DNA from: Arthrobacter horti
GTDB taxonomy: Bacteria; Actinomycetota; Actinomycetes; Actinomycetales; Micrococcaceae
NCBI RefSeq assembly: GCF_030731045.1
Contig: NZ_JAVALS010000002.1
Location: 62,001-126,000 of the forward strand
Direction of reading: 5' to 3'
DNA: 64,000 bases
Shown: piece by piece, positions 8,188-16,892 of the stretch
Numbering within the stretch: the stretch's first letter is position 1
How the letters are laid out: the number at the start of each line of letters is the position of its first letter
Program-made: the position numbers and the translations under genes
The notes under the pieces: generated by a model
Told to the model about the DNA's origin: nothing
Seen by the model: the letters and a program-made list of their open reading frames with translations, nothing else
Database searches by the model: none

Positions 8188-9363
8188 TCAGGCGAGGATG
8201 TCGAGGGTCGTGTCGTTGCCAGAGGGCAGGAGCGGCGTCGGGCGGGCCGCCAGGGCTGCGGCGGGGCGCACTGCGCGCTCACTCCGGTCCCCGCCGCCGT
8301 TGTGGCCGTGTGGGGAATGGCTGTCGCCGCCTGCGCCGCCTTGTGGGGCGTTGCGGTCCGAGAGGCTCAGGCTGGCGGCGAGCCCGGCGTCGGCCAGGTT
8401 CTGGCGCAGCTCGGGCAGGGCGGCCTGGACGGCGGCGCGTCCGGCGTCGGTGGGCGCGAAGAGTTCGACCGTCACGCCGTCGGCGCTGATGTGGGCCTGG
8501 ACGGTGACGGGGCCGAGGTCCTCCGGGGTGACTCTTACGGTCATGAGGTGCCGGCCGTGTCCTGCGTCGGCGAGGGTGATGACCGGCTTGGCGAGCTGGG
8601 CGGTGAACGGCGCCGCGGCGGGCTGCTGCGGTCCCGCGGCCGGTGCGCTCGTCTGAGGTGCGGCGGGCGGGGCCGAGGCTGCCACTGCGACGTCGGCCAC
8701 CGCGGCGTCGGGCTGGGCTGTGGGCTGGCCCTTCGAGCCGGCCGGTGCTGCGGCGGTGGCCGCGACAGCCGGCGACGGCGAGGCGGCCGCCGAGGCAGTC
8801 TGCGCGGGCTGCCCAGGACGGACAGCCGACGGCGCGGGCGGCTCAGCTGCTGGGGAAGCGGGGGCGGCCAGCGACGGCGTGAACCGGGCCGCTGCGGTCA
8901 CCGCCTGGGGTGTCGATGCGCTGGGTGCCGATGCGCTGCGCTCCGATGGGCTGGGTGCCGCGGCTGGGATCCCGGTCGCTGCGAGGGCCGCCGTCGTTGG
9001 TGCGATCGGACCGCCTCCGGTGGCCGGGTCCGCGTCGCGGGGCGCCTCGGGGGGCTGCCCCGGCTGCGGCAGCGGCATCGCGGGGATGACGAGGAGGGCG
9101 GGCAGCGCGGCGCCGCCGGCCTGCGGGGCGTCCTCCGGCTGGGTCTTCGAGGGATGCGCCGGGGCCTGGGGCGGGAGTGCGGGCGGTAGCTCGGGGGGCC
9201 CTGCGGATGTGAAGGCAGGCTGTTCGGGCGTGTCCGTGGCGAGTGCCGCGAGGGCAGCGGCGAACAGTCCCGGGGCACCGGCCGTGGGCCGGCCGGCCGT
9301 ACCGGGTGCCGGCAGGGTCCCCTTGCCGGTGGGCGCCGGGATGAGCGTCGCGAGGCTGGGCAT
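8188..9363 (-). CDS. fliK: Flagellar hook-length control protein FliK
   Basis: 391 residues from ATG 9361-9363, which shares one base with the upstream stop (TGATG). Residues 1-280 are low-complexity Ala/Pro-rich, as in FliK ruler regions. The C-terminal domain has the Flg_hook signature: MTVRVTPEDLGPVTVQAHISADG and VELFAPTDAGRAAVQAALPELRQNLADAGL. FliK measures the hook and triggers the FlhB substrate switch. Identification rests on this C-terminal block plus location between the hydrolase gene and flgD. Confidence 0.92.
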   Translation of the reverse strand: MPSLATLIPAPTGKGTLPAPGTAGRPTAGAPGLFAAALAALATDTPEQPAFTSAGPPELPPALPPQAPAHPSKTQPEDAPQAGGAALPALLVIPAMPLPQPGQPPEAPRDADPATGGGPIAPTTAALAATGIPAAAPSPSERSASAPSASTPQAVTAAARFTPSLAAPASPAAEPPAPSAVRPGQPAQTASAAASPSPAVAATAAAPAGSKGQPTAQPDAAVADVAVAASAPPAAPQTSAPAAGPQQPAAAPFTAQLAKPVITLADAGHGRHLMTVRVTPEDLGPVTVQAHISADGVTVELFAPTDAGRAAVQAALPELRQNLADAGLAASLSLSDRNAPQGGAGGDSHSPHGHNGGGDRSERAVRPAAALAARPTPLLPSGNDTTLDILA

Positions 9364-10385
9364 CAGGCTCCTGTCCGGGAAAGGGCTGCGACGATCTGGC
9401 TGGCTTGCCCCTCCCATTTCGCGTAGGCGTCGGGGTAGGCGGAGCCTTGCACCGCCTGGTCGGCGGCGGTGGTGGGCAGGCTCGCCCAGCCGGGGATGGC
9501 GGTGAGCCGGTTGAGGAACATGTCGGTGGATTTCACCGGGTCCATCGCATCCGCCACGGTGCCCCACGAGAACCGGCTCCCGTTGACCTGCTGCTGGAAA
9601 AGGCCCACGGAATAGCCGTCGGTGCCGATGGCCGAGCGGTCCGGGGCGAGCGCCTGGGATCCGGCGACCTGGGGGTTCCAGTACATGCGCAGTGAGGACT
9701 CCTGCAGGGCGGTGGAGATCGCGTCGACGGCGGCTTGCGCGGGCAGGCCGCGGTCACGGACCCGGTCGACGATCACCTGCGCGTACCGGGCCTGTGCCGC
9801 ATCCAGGCCGGCGACGGCGGGTCCCGGGCCGGCGTCGGGGACGATGCGGCGGATCGCGGTGAGGTTGGAGTACTTCTCCCAGGCGTCGCGGACCTGGACT
9901 GTCCTGCCCGGCTCCGGGGCGTCGATGGCTTTGCCGTCGCCGAGGTAGATGGCCACGTGCTCGCCGCCGAAGGACACCAGCAGGTCGCCGGGCTGGGCGT
10001 CGGCGAGTGAGGCGACCGGGGTGCCTTGGGTCATCTGGTCGTGCACCACCCGCGGCAGCTGGATGCCGAGGTCCTGGTACACGCGCTGGACGAACCCGGA
10101 GCAGTCGAGGCCCGTCGCGGGGTCGGTGCCGCCCCACACGTACGGCACGCCGACGTACTTCCGGGCGTCGGCGGCGACCTTCTCTCCGGTCACGGCCCCC
10201 GCTGCGGCCGTGCCTGACGCCTGGGCGGCGGGTGAGGACGCGAGGGATCCCTGGATCGCCTCGGAGAGGGTCCGGTTGAACGAGCTCGGACCCGGCCCGC
10301 CGGGCACCGGTGAGCCGGGGTCGGTGAGCTGAGTGAGGGTGGACCGGATCGCCTGGACGCGGCCGACGGCGTCGAACATGCTCAT
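9363..10385 (-). CDS. Flagellum-associated NlpC/P60 peptidoglycan hydrolase with lysozyme-like C-terminus
   Basis: 340 residues from ATG 10383-10385, overlapping the fliJ stop by 4 bp; the longer open frame to 10850 is a shadow of fliJ. Residues about 70-180 are an NlpC/P60 endopeptidase domain: VPYVWGGTDPATGLDCSGF holds the catalytic Cys and GGEHVAIYLGDG the catalytic His. Residues about 205-330 (ALQESSLRMYWNP, SVGLFQQQ) resemble the transglycosylase-like fold found in phage tail and resuscitation-type lysins, with Glu in QESS as possible acid. Located between fliJ and fliK, it probably opens the thick wall for the rod, replacing FlgJ. Confidence 0.87.
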   Translation of the reverse strand: MSMFDAVGRVQAIRSTLTQLTDPGSPVPGGPGPSSFNRTLSEAIQGSLASSPAAQASGTAAAGAVTGEKVAADARKYVGVPYVWGGTDPATGLDCSGFVQRVYQDLGIQLPRVVHDQMTQGTPVASLADAQPGDLLVSFGGEHVAIYLGDGKAIDAPEPGRTVQVRDAWEKYSNLTAIRRIVPDAGPGPAVAGLDAAQARYAQVIVDRVRDRGLPAQAAVDAISTALQESSLRMYWNPQVAGSQALAPDRSAIGTDGYSVGLFQQQVNGSRFSWGTVADAMDPVKSTDMFLNRLTAIPGWASLPTTAADQAVQGSAYPDAYAKWEGQASQIVAALSRTGA

Positions 10386-10837
10386 GGCGAGACCGCCTCG
10401 GGAGCCCCGGCCCGGGGCGCGCTGGAGAATCGGGGTGCGCTGGAAAAGAGGTCGTCCAGGACCCGCTGTTCGGCGGCCAGCTCGGCGGCGTCGGCGTCCA
10501 TGGTGTGGCGGGCTTCGAGCTTCTCGAGTCCCATCGTGCGGGCCCTGGCGGCACCGAGCTCCTGCTGCGCCTGCTGTGCCTGGGCCCTGGTGGCCGCGGC
10601 AAGGGCCTCGAAGTCGGCGAGCAGGCTCGCGGAGGAGGCACGGGCAGCGGCGACGGCGAGGAGAGCGGAGGAACTGTCGACGTCGGAGGGGATCTGCCCG
10701 GCCTGGTCCCGGGCCGCGTCCTGGCGCGAGTCGAGGGCGCGGAGCTGGGCGTTGACGGAACCGAGGTGGGCAGCGGCCTGATCCTGCTCGAGGCGGCGGA
10801 GCCGGAGCAGCCCGGCGAGGGGGAACCGGCGGTTCAT
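10382..10837 (-). CDS. fliJ: Flagellar export protein FliJ
   Basis: 151 residues, almost entirely alpha-helical with coiled-coil heptads rich in Ala, Gln, Arg and Glu, and an N-terminal FPLAGLLRLRRLEQDQA segment typical of FliJ. FliJ is the central stalk of the FliI ATPase ring and an escort for chaperones. Sequence conservation in this family is low, so the call leans on size, coiled coil and the position directly after fliI (4-bp overlap). Confidence 0.88.
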   Translation of the reverse strand: MNRRFPLAGLLRLRRLEQDQAAAHLGSVNAQLRALDSRQDAARDQAGQIPSDVDSSSALLAVAAARASSASLLADFEALAAATRAQAQQAQQELGAARARTMGLEKLEARHTMDADAAELAAEQRVLDDLFSSAPRFSSAPRAGAPEAVSP

Positions 10838-12144
10838 CGCGTGTCTCCAAGGGTCGTTGCGAGGTGGGCGAGCTGGGCCCAGGCCTTCTCGCTGGGGGTC
10901 TGGTCGTCGAGGCGCTGGCGGCAGAACGTGTTGATCGCCGTCTCGTGGGCCAGGGCCGCGTCGACGAGGGGGTTGCTGCCGGGGTGGTAGGCGCCGACGT
11001 CGATGAGGTCCTGGGCGGCCTTCAGGGCTGCGAGGACCCTCCGCAGCGCGGCGGCGTCCGCGGTGCGCTCGGGTGCGTTGACCTTGGAGGCGACGCGGGA
11101 GACGGAGCCGAGCACGTCGATCGGCGGGTAGTGTCCGGCGACGGCGAGGCGGCGGTCGAGCACGATGTGGCCGTCGAGGATCGAGCGGGCGGCATCGGCG
11201 ACGGGTTCGTTGTGGTCGTCGCCGTCCACGAGCACCGTGTAGACGCCCGTGACAGAGCCCGTGGCCCCGGTGCCGGCGCGCTCGAGGAGCCGGGCGAGGA
11301 GCGCGAAGGCCGAGGGCGGGTACCCGCGGGTGGCCGGGGGCTCGCCGGCGGAGAGTCCGACCTCGCGCTGGGCCATGGCCACGCGGGTGAGGGAATCCAT
11401 CATGAGCATCGTGTGGGCGCCGCTCTCACGGAACGACTCGGCGATGCGGGTCGCGGTGAACGCTGCGCGCAGGCGCATGAGGGCGGGCTCGTCCGAGGTG
11501 GCGACCACCACGACCGAGCGCGCGAGGCCTTCGGGCCCCAGGTCGTCGTCGAGGAACTCGCGGACTTCGCGGCCGCGCTCGCCCACGAGCGCGATGACCG
11601 AGACCTCGGCCTCGGTTCCCCGGGCGATCATCGACAGCAGGGACGACTTCCCCACGCCGGAGCCGGCGAAGAGGCCCAGGCGCTGGCCGCGGCCCACCGT
11701 GGCGAGGGTGTCAAGGACCCGGACCCCGGTCTGCAGAGGCGTGTCGATGCGGGCGCGGTGCATGGCCGGGGGCGGCTCGTTCTCGAGAGGCACGCGCACC
11801 GCGCCGGTGATCGGCCCGCGGCCGTCGATGGGGCGGCCGAGGCCGTCGAGCACCCTCCCGAACAGCGCGGGCCCGGTGGGGACGAGCACGCCACGGCGCA
11901 AGGCCCGGACGGTGTCTCCGGTGCGGACGCCGGCGAGCCGCCCGAGCGGCATGCAGCGCACGGTCCCCCGCCCGGCGGCGACCACCTCCGCCTCGCAGAC
12001 GGCGCCGTCGGAGGTGGTCACGGCGACGATCTCCCCGACCGCGCTGCCGAGCCCGGCCACCTCGAGCCCGAGGCCCAGGACGGAGCTGACGACGCCGGTG
12101 CGCTCGGGTGCGGCGGCGGCGAGGGCGGCGGCGAGGCCCCTCAC
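10834..12144 (-). CDS. fliI: Flagellum-specific ATP synthase FliI
   Basis: 436 residues, the standard length. Walker A is LFAGSGVGKSSLLS, Walker B MLMMDSLTRVAMAQREV, and the catalytic-loop region GERGREVREFL is present, all as in F1-beta/FliI/SctN ATPases. FliI hexamers energise unfolding and delivery of export substrates at the cytoplasmic face. It overlaps fliH upstream and fliJ downstream by 4 bp each, as part of the flgB operon. Confidence 0.97.
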   Translation of the reverse strand: MRGLAAALAAAAPERTGVVSSVLGLGLEVAGLGSAVGEIVAVTTSDGAVCEAEVVAAGRGTVRCMPLGRLAGVRTGDTVRALRRGVLVPTGPALFGRVLDGLGRPIDGRGPITGAVRVPLENEPPPAMHRARIDTPLQTGVRVLDTLATVGRGQRLGLFAGSGVGKSSLLSMIARGTEAEVSVIALVGERGREVREFLDDDLGPEGLARSVVVVATSDEPALMRLRAAFTATRIAESFRESGAHTMLMMDSLTRVAMAQREVGLSAGEPPATRGYPPSAFALLARLLERAGTGATGSVTGVYTVLVDGDDHNEPVADAARSILDGHIVLDRRLAVAGHYPPIDVLGSVSRVASKVNAPERTADAAALRRVLAALKAAQDLIDVGAYHPGSNPLVDAALAHETAINTFCRQRLDDQTPSEKAWAQLAHLATTLGDTR

Positions 12145-12755
12145 GCGTCCTCCCCGGAGAGCGCCGCGGCGGCGCGGGCGAGGGCGGAGCCGATGCGGGC
12201 GTCGAGCTCGCCGTCCGGGTAGTCGACGACGGCGTCGCCCCGTCCCAGCGTGGGGTCGGGCACGAGGGCGGTGCCCTCCGTCGTGGCGCCCTCGGCCTCC
12301 AGCAGCGCGAGGTCCTCGGGGTGGAGGCGGATGGCGATGGCTGTGCCCGCGGCCGGGGCGGAGAGCGCGCGGCCGAGCGCGGCCTTCGCGCCCGCTTGGG
12401 CGTCGGAGAGCTCACGCCCGATCACGGCCCCGGCGAGGGCGAGAGCAGCGGCCGCGAGCCCGGCGTCGGCCTCGGCGAGCACCGGCGCGGTGCGGGCGTG
12501 CAGGGCCCGGGCAGCAGTCTCGAGCAGGGCGAGGGACTGCGCCAGCCTCTCCCGGCCCTCCTCGACGGCGGCATGGTGCCGCGCGTCGAGCTCTGCGCGC
12601 AGGATCCGGGCTTGGGCCTCGGCCTTCCGCAGGCCCGCCGCGTAGCCGGCCGCATGGCCGCGGGTGAAGCCTTCCGCCTCTCCCGCCGCGTGCAGGGCGG
12701 GGTAGAGGAGCGGACGGGCTGCCTCGCCGCCCCGGGCCGCGGCCTCAGTAGACAA
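12141..12755 (-). CDS. fliH: Flagellar assembly protein FliH
   Basis: 204 residues assuming a TTG start at 12753-12755. That TTG is preceded on the minus strand by GAGGAGGA about 5 nt away, a strong ribosome binding site, and overlaps the end of fliG by 11 bp. The protein shows a Gly-containing helix (FTRGHAAGYAAGLRKAEAQA, the FliH GxxxG-like repeat), a long Ala-rich coiled coil and a C-terminal VVDYPDGELDARIGSAL block shared with V/F-type E subunits. FliH is the stator and regulator of FliI. Other in-frame starts are absent upstream without running into fliG. Confidence 0.86.
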   Translation of the reverse strand: MSTEAAARGGEAARPLLYPALHAAGEAEGFTRGHAAGYAAGLRKAEAQARILRAELDARHHAAVEEGRERLAQSLALLETAARALHARTAPVLAEADAGLAAAALALAGAVIGRELSDAQAGAKAALGRALSAPAAGTAIAIRLHPEDLALLEAEGATTEGTALVPDPTLGRGDAVVDYPDGELDARIGSALARAAAALSGEDA

Positions 12756-13770
12756 GGTCGTCCTCCTCGGTCCGCCGGACCGTGATCGCCCCGGAGGCCT
12801 CGAGCTCGCGGATCGACCGGACGATCGCCGCCCGGGCCTCCTGGACCTCCGAGGCCCGCACCGGGCCCACGGCGGCGATCTCGGAGTGGAGGATCTCACG
12901 GTTGCGGTCGGAGACGTTGCCATCGATGGCGTCCAGCACGGGCTGGGCGGCCCCCTTCATGGCACGTGCGAGGATGCCCGCGTCGATGCCGCGCAGGACC
13001 TGCTGGACGTCGCGGCGCTCGAGCTTGACGATGTCCGCGAAGGTGAGCATCCGGGAGCGGACCTCCTCGGCGAGTGCGGGGTCCTTCTCGTCGAGCCCGT
13101 CCAGGACGGTCTTCTCGACGGCGATGTCGGAGCGATTGATGATGTCCACGAGCGGCTGGACGCCGCCGATCACCTCGATCTGCTTCAGTCCGACGGCCGC
13201 GGTCGTGCCCGTGCGGGCCCTGAGGCTCTCGGCGACGATGCTCACGGCCTCAGGCGTCGTCGCCCCCATGGTCGCCAGGGCGTGGGCCACGTCGGTAGCC
13301 TGGGCCTCCCCGAGCCCGGCCATGACCGCCGAGGCCTTGTCCGGGCGGAGGTGGGCGAGCACCAGGGCGACCGTCTCCGGGAGCTCGCCGTCCAGGAGTG
13401 TCAGGAGCTGCGAGGGGTCCACGGACTCGAGGAACTCGAAGGACTTCCCGGCCATCGTCGAGGTCAGGCGGTCCAAGACCCCGGCGGCCCGCTCGGCGCC
13501 GAATGAGGATTCGAGGAGGCCGGCGGCCAGCTCACGGCCGCCGCGCGTGGTCCGCCGACCGGCGACGGCGATCTCGTGGAACTCCGCGATGACCTGCTCG
13601 GACAGGGTGGCGTCGACCCGGCTGAGCCGGACGATCTCCGCGGCGACGTCTTCCGCCTCGGAGTCGCTGAAATGGGCCATGACCTTCGCAGCGTTCTCGT
13701 TGCTCATCTGCATGAGCACGATCGCGACCTTCTGGGTCCCGGTCAGGGGCCTGTCGGTGCCGAGGCTCAT
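12745..13770 (-). CDS. fliG: Flagellar motor switch protein FliG
   Basis: 341 residues from ATG 13768-13770 (4-bp overlap with fliF). The N-terminal MS-ring binding domain (TGTQKVAIVLMQMSNENAAKVM), the middle domain with the HPQ-like DPSQLLTLLDGELPETVALVL segment, and the C-terminal charged rotor domain (DIVKLERRDVQQVLRGID, VSDRNREILHSEI) are all present. FliG transmits stator torque to the rotor. The frame is open upstream to 14100 only as a shadow of fliF. Confidence 0.96.
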   Translation of the reverse strand: MSLGTDRPLTGTQKVAIVLMQMSNENAAKVMAHFSDSEAEDVAAEIVRLSRVDATLSEQVIAEFHEIAVAGRRTTRGGRELAAGLLESSFGAERAAGVLDRLTSTMAGKSFEFLESVDPSQLLTLLDGELPETVALVLAHLRPDKASAVMAGLGEAQATDVAHALATMGATTPEAVSIVAESLRARTGTTAAVGLKQIEVIGGVQPLVDIINRSDIAVEKTVLDGLDEKDPALAEEVRSRMLTFADIVKLERRDVQQVLRGIDAGILARAMKGAAQPVLDAIDGNVSDRNREILHSEIAAVGPVRASEVQEARAAIVRSIRELEASGAITVRRTEEDDLVY

Positions 13771-15380
13771 ACCGGCTCCTCCTGGTCCATGAGGCCGCGG
13801 AGGATTTCGGCGGTCTTCTTCGGCTCGGTCGCCCCGAGCCGGTCGACCTGGGCGCGGCGCCGCTCGGCGTCCAGGGCCTCGGCTCCCGGATCGGGCAGGG
13901 CCGGGACGGGCGGGGCGACCGGCAGGGCCACGGTTGCCGGCTCCTCGATCGCGGCAGGCTCGGGGAGCTCGTCGAAGAGGATGTCCCCGCCGAGGCCGAT
14001 CGGCTCGCGCACCGCCGCACGGCGGGGGCGCAGCCACAGCAGGACCCCGATGAGCAGGAGCCCCAGCAACGCGATGCCGGCCCAGGTGATGTTCTGCCAC
14101 ATCGCGGCCTGTGCCTTCGCCGCTTCGTCGGCCTGCGCCTGGTCGAGGGCGGCCTTGGCCTGGTCGGCGGCGGCCGTGCTGAACGGCACGACCTGCACCG
14201 AGAGGACGTCGCCTCGCTTGGCGTCGATGCCGGCGGCGGCGGAGAGGAGCGAGTCGAGGTTCCGGAGGTTGAGGCTGCCCGCGACGGACTGGTTGATCGC
14301 GACCGAGACCGACTGGCGCTTGAGCGCGCCAGAGGGGATCGTGCGGTCCTCGGTGACCTTGTCGACCGCGTTGTCCTTCGTGTCGGTGGTCGAGTCGTAG
14401 CTGCCGTTGCCCCCGTTCGCGGCCGCGGTGCCGGCCCCTGAGGGGACGGCGATGTTGTCCGGGCCGAGGACCCCGGAGGCGCCGGCTCCGCCGGTTCCGG
14501 TGTACTTCTCGGTCTTCGTGGATTGGCTCAGCGGTGCCGTGTCCTTGTTGGTCGTGAACGTCTCGGACTTCTGCTGCGCGGACTGCTGGTCCACGTCCGG
14601 GATGACCGCGACGGTGGCGTTGCCGGGGCCGAGGATCCGGTCCAGGACCGCCTGCACGGCCGACTGGGTGCGGGCCTGGTAGTCGGAGGCGGTCTTGGCG
14701 GTGTTGCCGGTTCCGACGGCGGAGAGCACATTGCCCTGGGAGTCCACGACGGAGACGTCGGTGGCCTTCATGCCCGGCATCGACGCGGAGGTCAGGTGCA
14801 CGATCGCGTCCACCTTGTCGCTCGAGAGGGTGGTCCCGGGCTGGGCGGCGATGAACACCGAGGCGGTCGGGTCGGTCTGCTGCGAGGTGAAGACGGTCTT
14901 CTGTGGGATGGCCAGCTGCACGGAGGCGGACTTGACCCCGTCCAGGTGCTCGATCGTGGCGGCGAGCTCGCCCTCGATCGCGCGCTTGTACGTGGTGTCC
15001 TGCTGGAACTGCGACGAGGTGACACCCATCTTGTCCAGCAACGAATAGCCGGTCGACGGGGCCGAGGGCAGCCCGGCGGAAGCGGCCTTGAGCCGCTCGT
15101 CGTAGACCTTCTCCTGCGGCACGAGCACCGTGGCGCCGCCGTCGGCGAGCTGGTAGGGGACGTTGTCCTTGCCGAGCTGGGCGACGACGGCGCTCGCGTC
15201 CGCGCCCTGCAGCCCTGTGAAGAGCGGGGCGTAGCTGGGCTTGGAGAGCCAGGACGTGAGGGCGAAGCCTCCGAGGGCGAGCACGGCCAGGCCGATGATG
15301 GCCACCGTGCGCTGGCCGACCGTGAAGCCCCGGACGGCCGCGGCGAGCCGCCGGGCGAAGGCGGCGATGAACGGCGGCAT
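13767..15380 (-). CDS. fliF: Flagellar MS-ring protein FliF
   Basis: 537 residues with two membrane helices flanking a periplasmic region: one near residues 25-45 (VAIIGLAVLALGGFALTSW), the other near 440-462 (ITWAGIALLGLLLIGVLLWL). Ring-building motifs SYAPLFTGLQGADASAVVAQL and the YSLLDKMGVTSSQFQQDTTYKRAIEGEL segment match FliF/SctJ. The cytoplasmic C-terminus ends in a FliG-binding segment (AEILRGLMDQEEP). It follows fliE directly (one shared base). Confidence 0.97.
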   Translation of the reverse strand: MPPFIAAFARRLAAAVRGFTVGQRTVAIIGLAVLALGGFALTSWLSKPSYAPLFTGLQGADASAVVAQLGKDNVPYQLADGGATVLVPQEKVYDERLKAASAGLPSAPSTGYSLLDKMGVTSSQFQQDTTYKRAIEGELAATIEHLDGVKSASVQLAIPQKTVFTSQQTDPTASVFIAAQPGTTLSSDKVDAIVHLTSASMPGMKATDVSVVDSQGNVLSAVGTGNTAKTASDYQARTQSAVQAVLDRILGPGNATVAVIPDVDQQSAQQKSETFTTNKDTAPLSQSTKTEKYTGTGGAGASGVLGPDNIAVPSGAGTAAANGGNGSYDSTTDTKDNAVDKVTEDRTIPSGALKRQSVSVAINQSVAGSLNLRNLDSLLSAAAGIDAKRGDVLSVQVVPFSTAAADQAKAALDQAQADEAAKAQAAMWQNITWAGIALLGLLLIGVLLWLRPRRAAVREPIGLGGDILFDELPEPAAIEEPATVALPVAPPVPALPDPGAEALDAERRRAQVDRLGATEPKKTAEILRGLMDQEEPV

Positions 15381-15682
15381 CAGCCCTGCATCCTCATGAT
15401 CTCGTTGAACGCGTCGACGCCCTTGTTGCGCACCGTCGCGACGAGCTCAAGCGTGACCTGGGCGCGGGTGGCGGCGATGGTCGCGCTGTGGATGTCATCG
15501 AGGTTGCCGGTGACGGCCTGCACTGCGAGCTGGTTCGACGTCGACTGGAGCTGCTGGAGGTTGTCCACGGCGCCGGCGAGGCTCGCCGAGAAGGCGGAGC
15601 CGTCCGAGGACGGCGTCGTGGGGGTGGCAGCGTAGGCGGTCCCGGTCACGCCCTGTACGGCGGCGATGGGGGGCAGGCTCAT
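15380..15682 (-). CDS. fliE: Flagellar hook-basal body protein FliE
   Basis: 100 residues with the FliE core: FSASLAGAVDNLQQLQSTSNQLAVQAVTG and the C-terminal ARAQVTLELVATVRNKGVDAFNEIMRMQ helix. FliE is the first rod component, joining the MS ring to the proximal rod. It overlaps flgC by 4 bp upstream and shares one base with fliF downstream, in the classic flgB-flgC-fliE-fliF order. Confidence 0.95.
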   Translation of the reverse strand: MSLPPIAAVQGVTGTAYAATPTTPSSDGSAFSASLAGAVDNLQQLQSTSNQLAVQAVTGNLDDIHSATIAATRAQVTLELVATVRNKGVDAFNEIMRMQG

Positions 15683-16074
15683 GAAGACTTGCCGATCTGC
15701 AGGGCCGCCTCGTAGATGGTCCGGGCCCGGTCCACCACCTGGGCGTTGGCCTGGTAGCCGCGCTGGGCCATGATGAGCGAACCCATCTGCTCGCTGAGGT
15801 CGATGTCCGGGTAACGCACGTACCCGTCCTTGTCGGCCAGGGGGCTGTCCGGCTGGTACACGAGACGGCCCGTGGCGTCACCCTGTGGGGTCCCCGTGAC
15901 GTACACGCCGGTGTCGCCGGGCCCGGCCTGGGCCTCGACGTATCTCGCCTGGAAGGCCGGGCCGCTGGTCGGGGCGGCGGTGTTGATGTTCGCGAGGTTG
16001 TCGGAGATGGCGTCGAGCCATTTGCGGTGCACGGTCAGGGCCGTGCCGGCGATGCCGATCGCGTCGAAGGTCAT
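15679..16074 (-). CDS. flgC: Flagellar basal-body rod protein FlgC
   Basis: 131 residues, normal length. N-terminal rod motif (FDAIGIAGTALTVHRKWLDAISDNLANINT region) and C-terminal D0 helix with DLSEQMGSLIMAQRGYQANAQV identify FlgC. A proximal rod subunit exported by the type III apparatus. One base separates it from the flgB stop, and it overlaps fliE by 4 bp. Confidence 0.96.
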   Translation of the reverse strand: MTFDAIGIAGTALTVHRKWLDAISDNLANINTAAPTSGPAFQARYVEAQAGPGDTGVYVTGTPQGDATGRLVYQPDSPLADKDGYVRYPDIDLSEQMGSLIMAQRGYQANAQVVDRARTIYEAALQIGKSS

Positions 16075-16075
16075 G

Positions 16076-16417
16076 TCAGGCGGTCCTCATCGCCGTCCGC
16101 AGGCCCGTGAACTCGGTGCTGAGTGCCTGGGAGGCGAACTGGTACCGAAGCACGGTGTCGACGTTGGACAGCGTCTCCGTGTCGAGGTTCACGTTGTTGC
16201 CGTCGAGCCGGGTCGGCTCCAGCGACGTCGCGGTGGTCGCGGCGGCGTGACCGTCGCCCGCCTGCACGGACGCGGCGAGGGCGTTCTCGAACTGCACCCG
16301 TTTGGCGTGGTAGCCGGGGGTGTTGACGTTGGCGATGTTGTCCGCGATGGCCTGCTGGCGCTGAGAGAGGCCGTCAAGGGCGCTGGTCAGCGCGGCCGTG
16401 GTGACGCAGTCGAGCAC
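16076..16417 (-). CDS. flgB: Flagellar basal-body rod protein FlgB
   Basis: 113 residues from a GTG at 16415-16417 preceded by AGGA about 5 nt upstream. The rod motif LSQRQQAIADNIANVNTPG and the C-terminal LRYQFASQALSTEFTGLRTAM helix are typical of FlgB. First gene of the 12-gene flgB-flgE operon; the sigma-28-type promoter at 16491-16518 would give a 5' leader of roughly 65 nt. Confidence 0.95.
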   Translation of the reverse strand: MLDCVTTAALTSALDGLSQRQQAIADNIANVNTPGYHAKRVQFENALAASVQAGDGHAAATTATSLEPTRLDGNNVNLDTETLSNVDTVLRYQFASQALSTEFTGLRTAMRTA

Positions 16418-16490
16418 ACTGTCCTGCCTGGGTCGGAAGGGAGGCCGGGTCCGTGGCCGGGAGGTCGAGCAGTCCGTTGCTCGACATCGA

Positions 16491-16518
16491 CTATCGGCAG
16501 ATGAGCCGATCGCGTAAG
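16491..16518 (-). promoter_or_regulatory. Sigma-28-type promoter upstream of the flgB operon
   Basis: Minus strand CTTAC (16518-16514), 15-nt spacer, GCCGATAGT from 16498. It would drive the rod/hook/export operon, genes that in enterics are class II and not FliA dependent; here they appear to share the same sigma factor as flagellin. Confidence 0.85.
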
Positions 16519-16595
16519 GCGATTCGGAGCCGAGGTTGTCCTTTTTTGCCGCAGGGTCCCCGGGGCGTCGCCGGCCGTTGCCGGCCGGTGGCAGG

Positions 16596-16892
16596 CTAGG
16601 CGCGCCGGTCGAGGTAGAGGGCGGTGTCCTGCCGGTGTTCGCTGGGGACCGAGCGCACTGCGGCGAGGTGCCGTCCGGTGGCGGCCTTGGCCTCCTCGAG
16701 GAGGCGGCGAAGGTGCTCCTGGCGCTCGGCCAGGGAGCGGGCCCGTTCGGCCAGGCGGCCGGGGAGGGGCCCGAGGCCGTCCCCGGGCGTCCAGGGTCCC
16801 AGCGCGGGCGGGCTCTGGTGCGAGAGGCAGTCCTCGGCGGCGTCGAGGTCTGCCTCGAGGCGGTCCAGGACGTTGTCCCAGCGCTCAGCCAA
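16596..16892 (-). CDS. Small helical protein after fliS, probable FliT-type chaperone
   Basis: 98 residues from a TTG at 16890-16892 that overlaps the fliS stop region and has GGGAGG about 8 nt upstream. The frame is open to 17084 but the upstream part is a shadow of fliS. The protein is predicted helical (WDNVLDRLEADLDAAEDCL, RLAERARSLAERQEHLRRLLEEAKAATG region) and soluble. Size, helicity and position directly after fliD-fliS are those of FliT, the FliD chaperone; primary sequence similarity to FliT is too weak to be certain. Confidence 0.65.
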   Translation of the reverse strand: MAERWDNVLDRLEADLDAAEDCLSHQSPPALGPWTPGDGLGPLPGRLAERARSLAERQEHLRRLLEEAKAATGRHLAAVRSVPSEHRQDTALYLDRRA

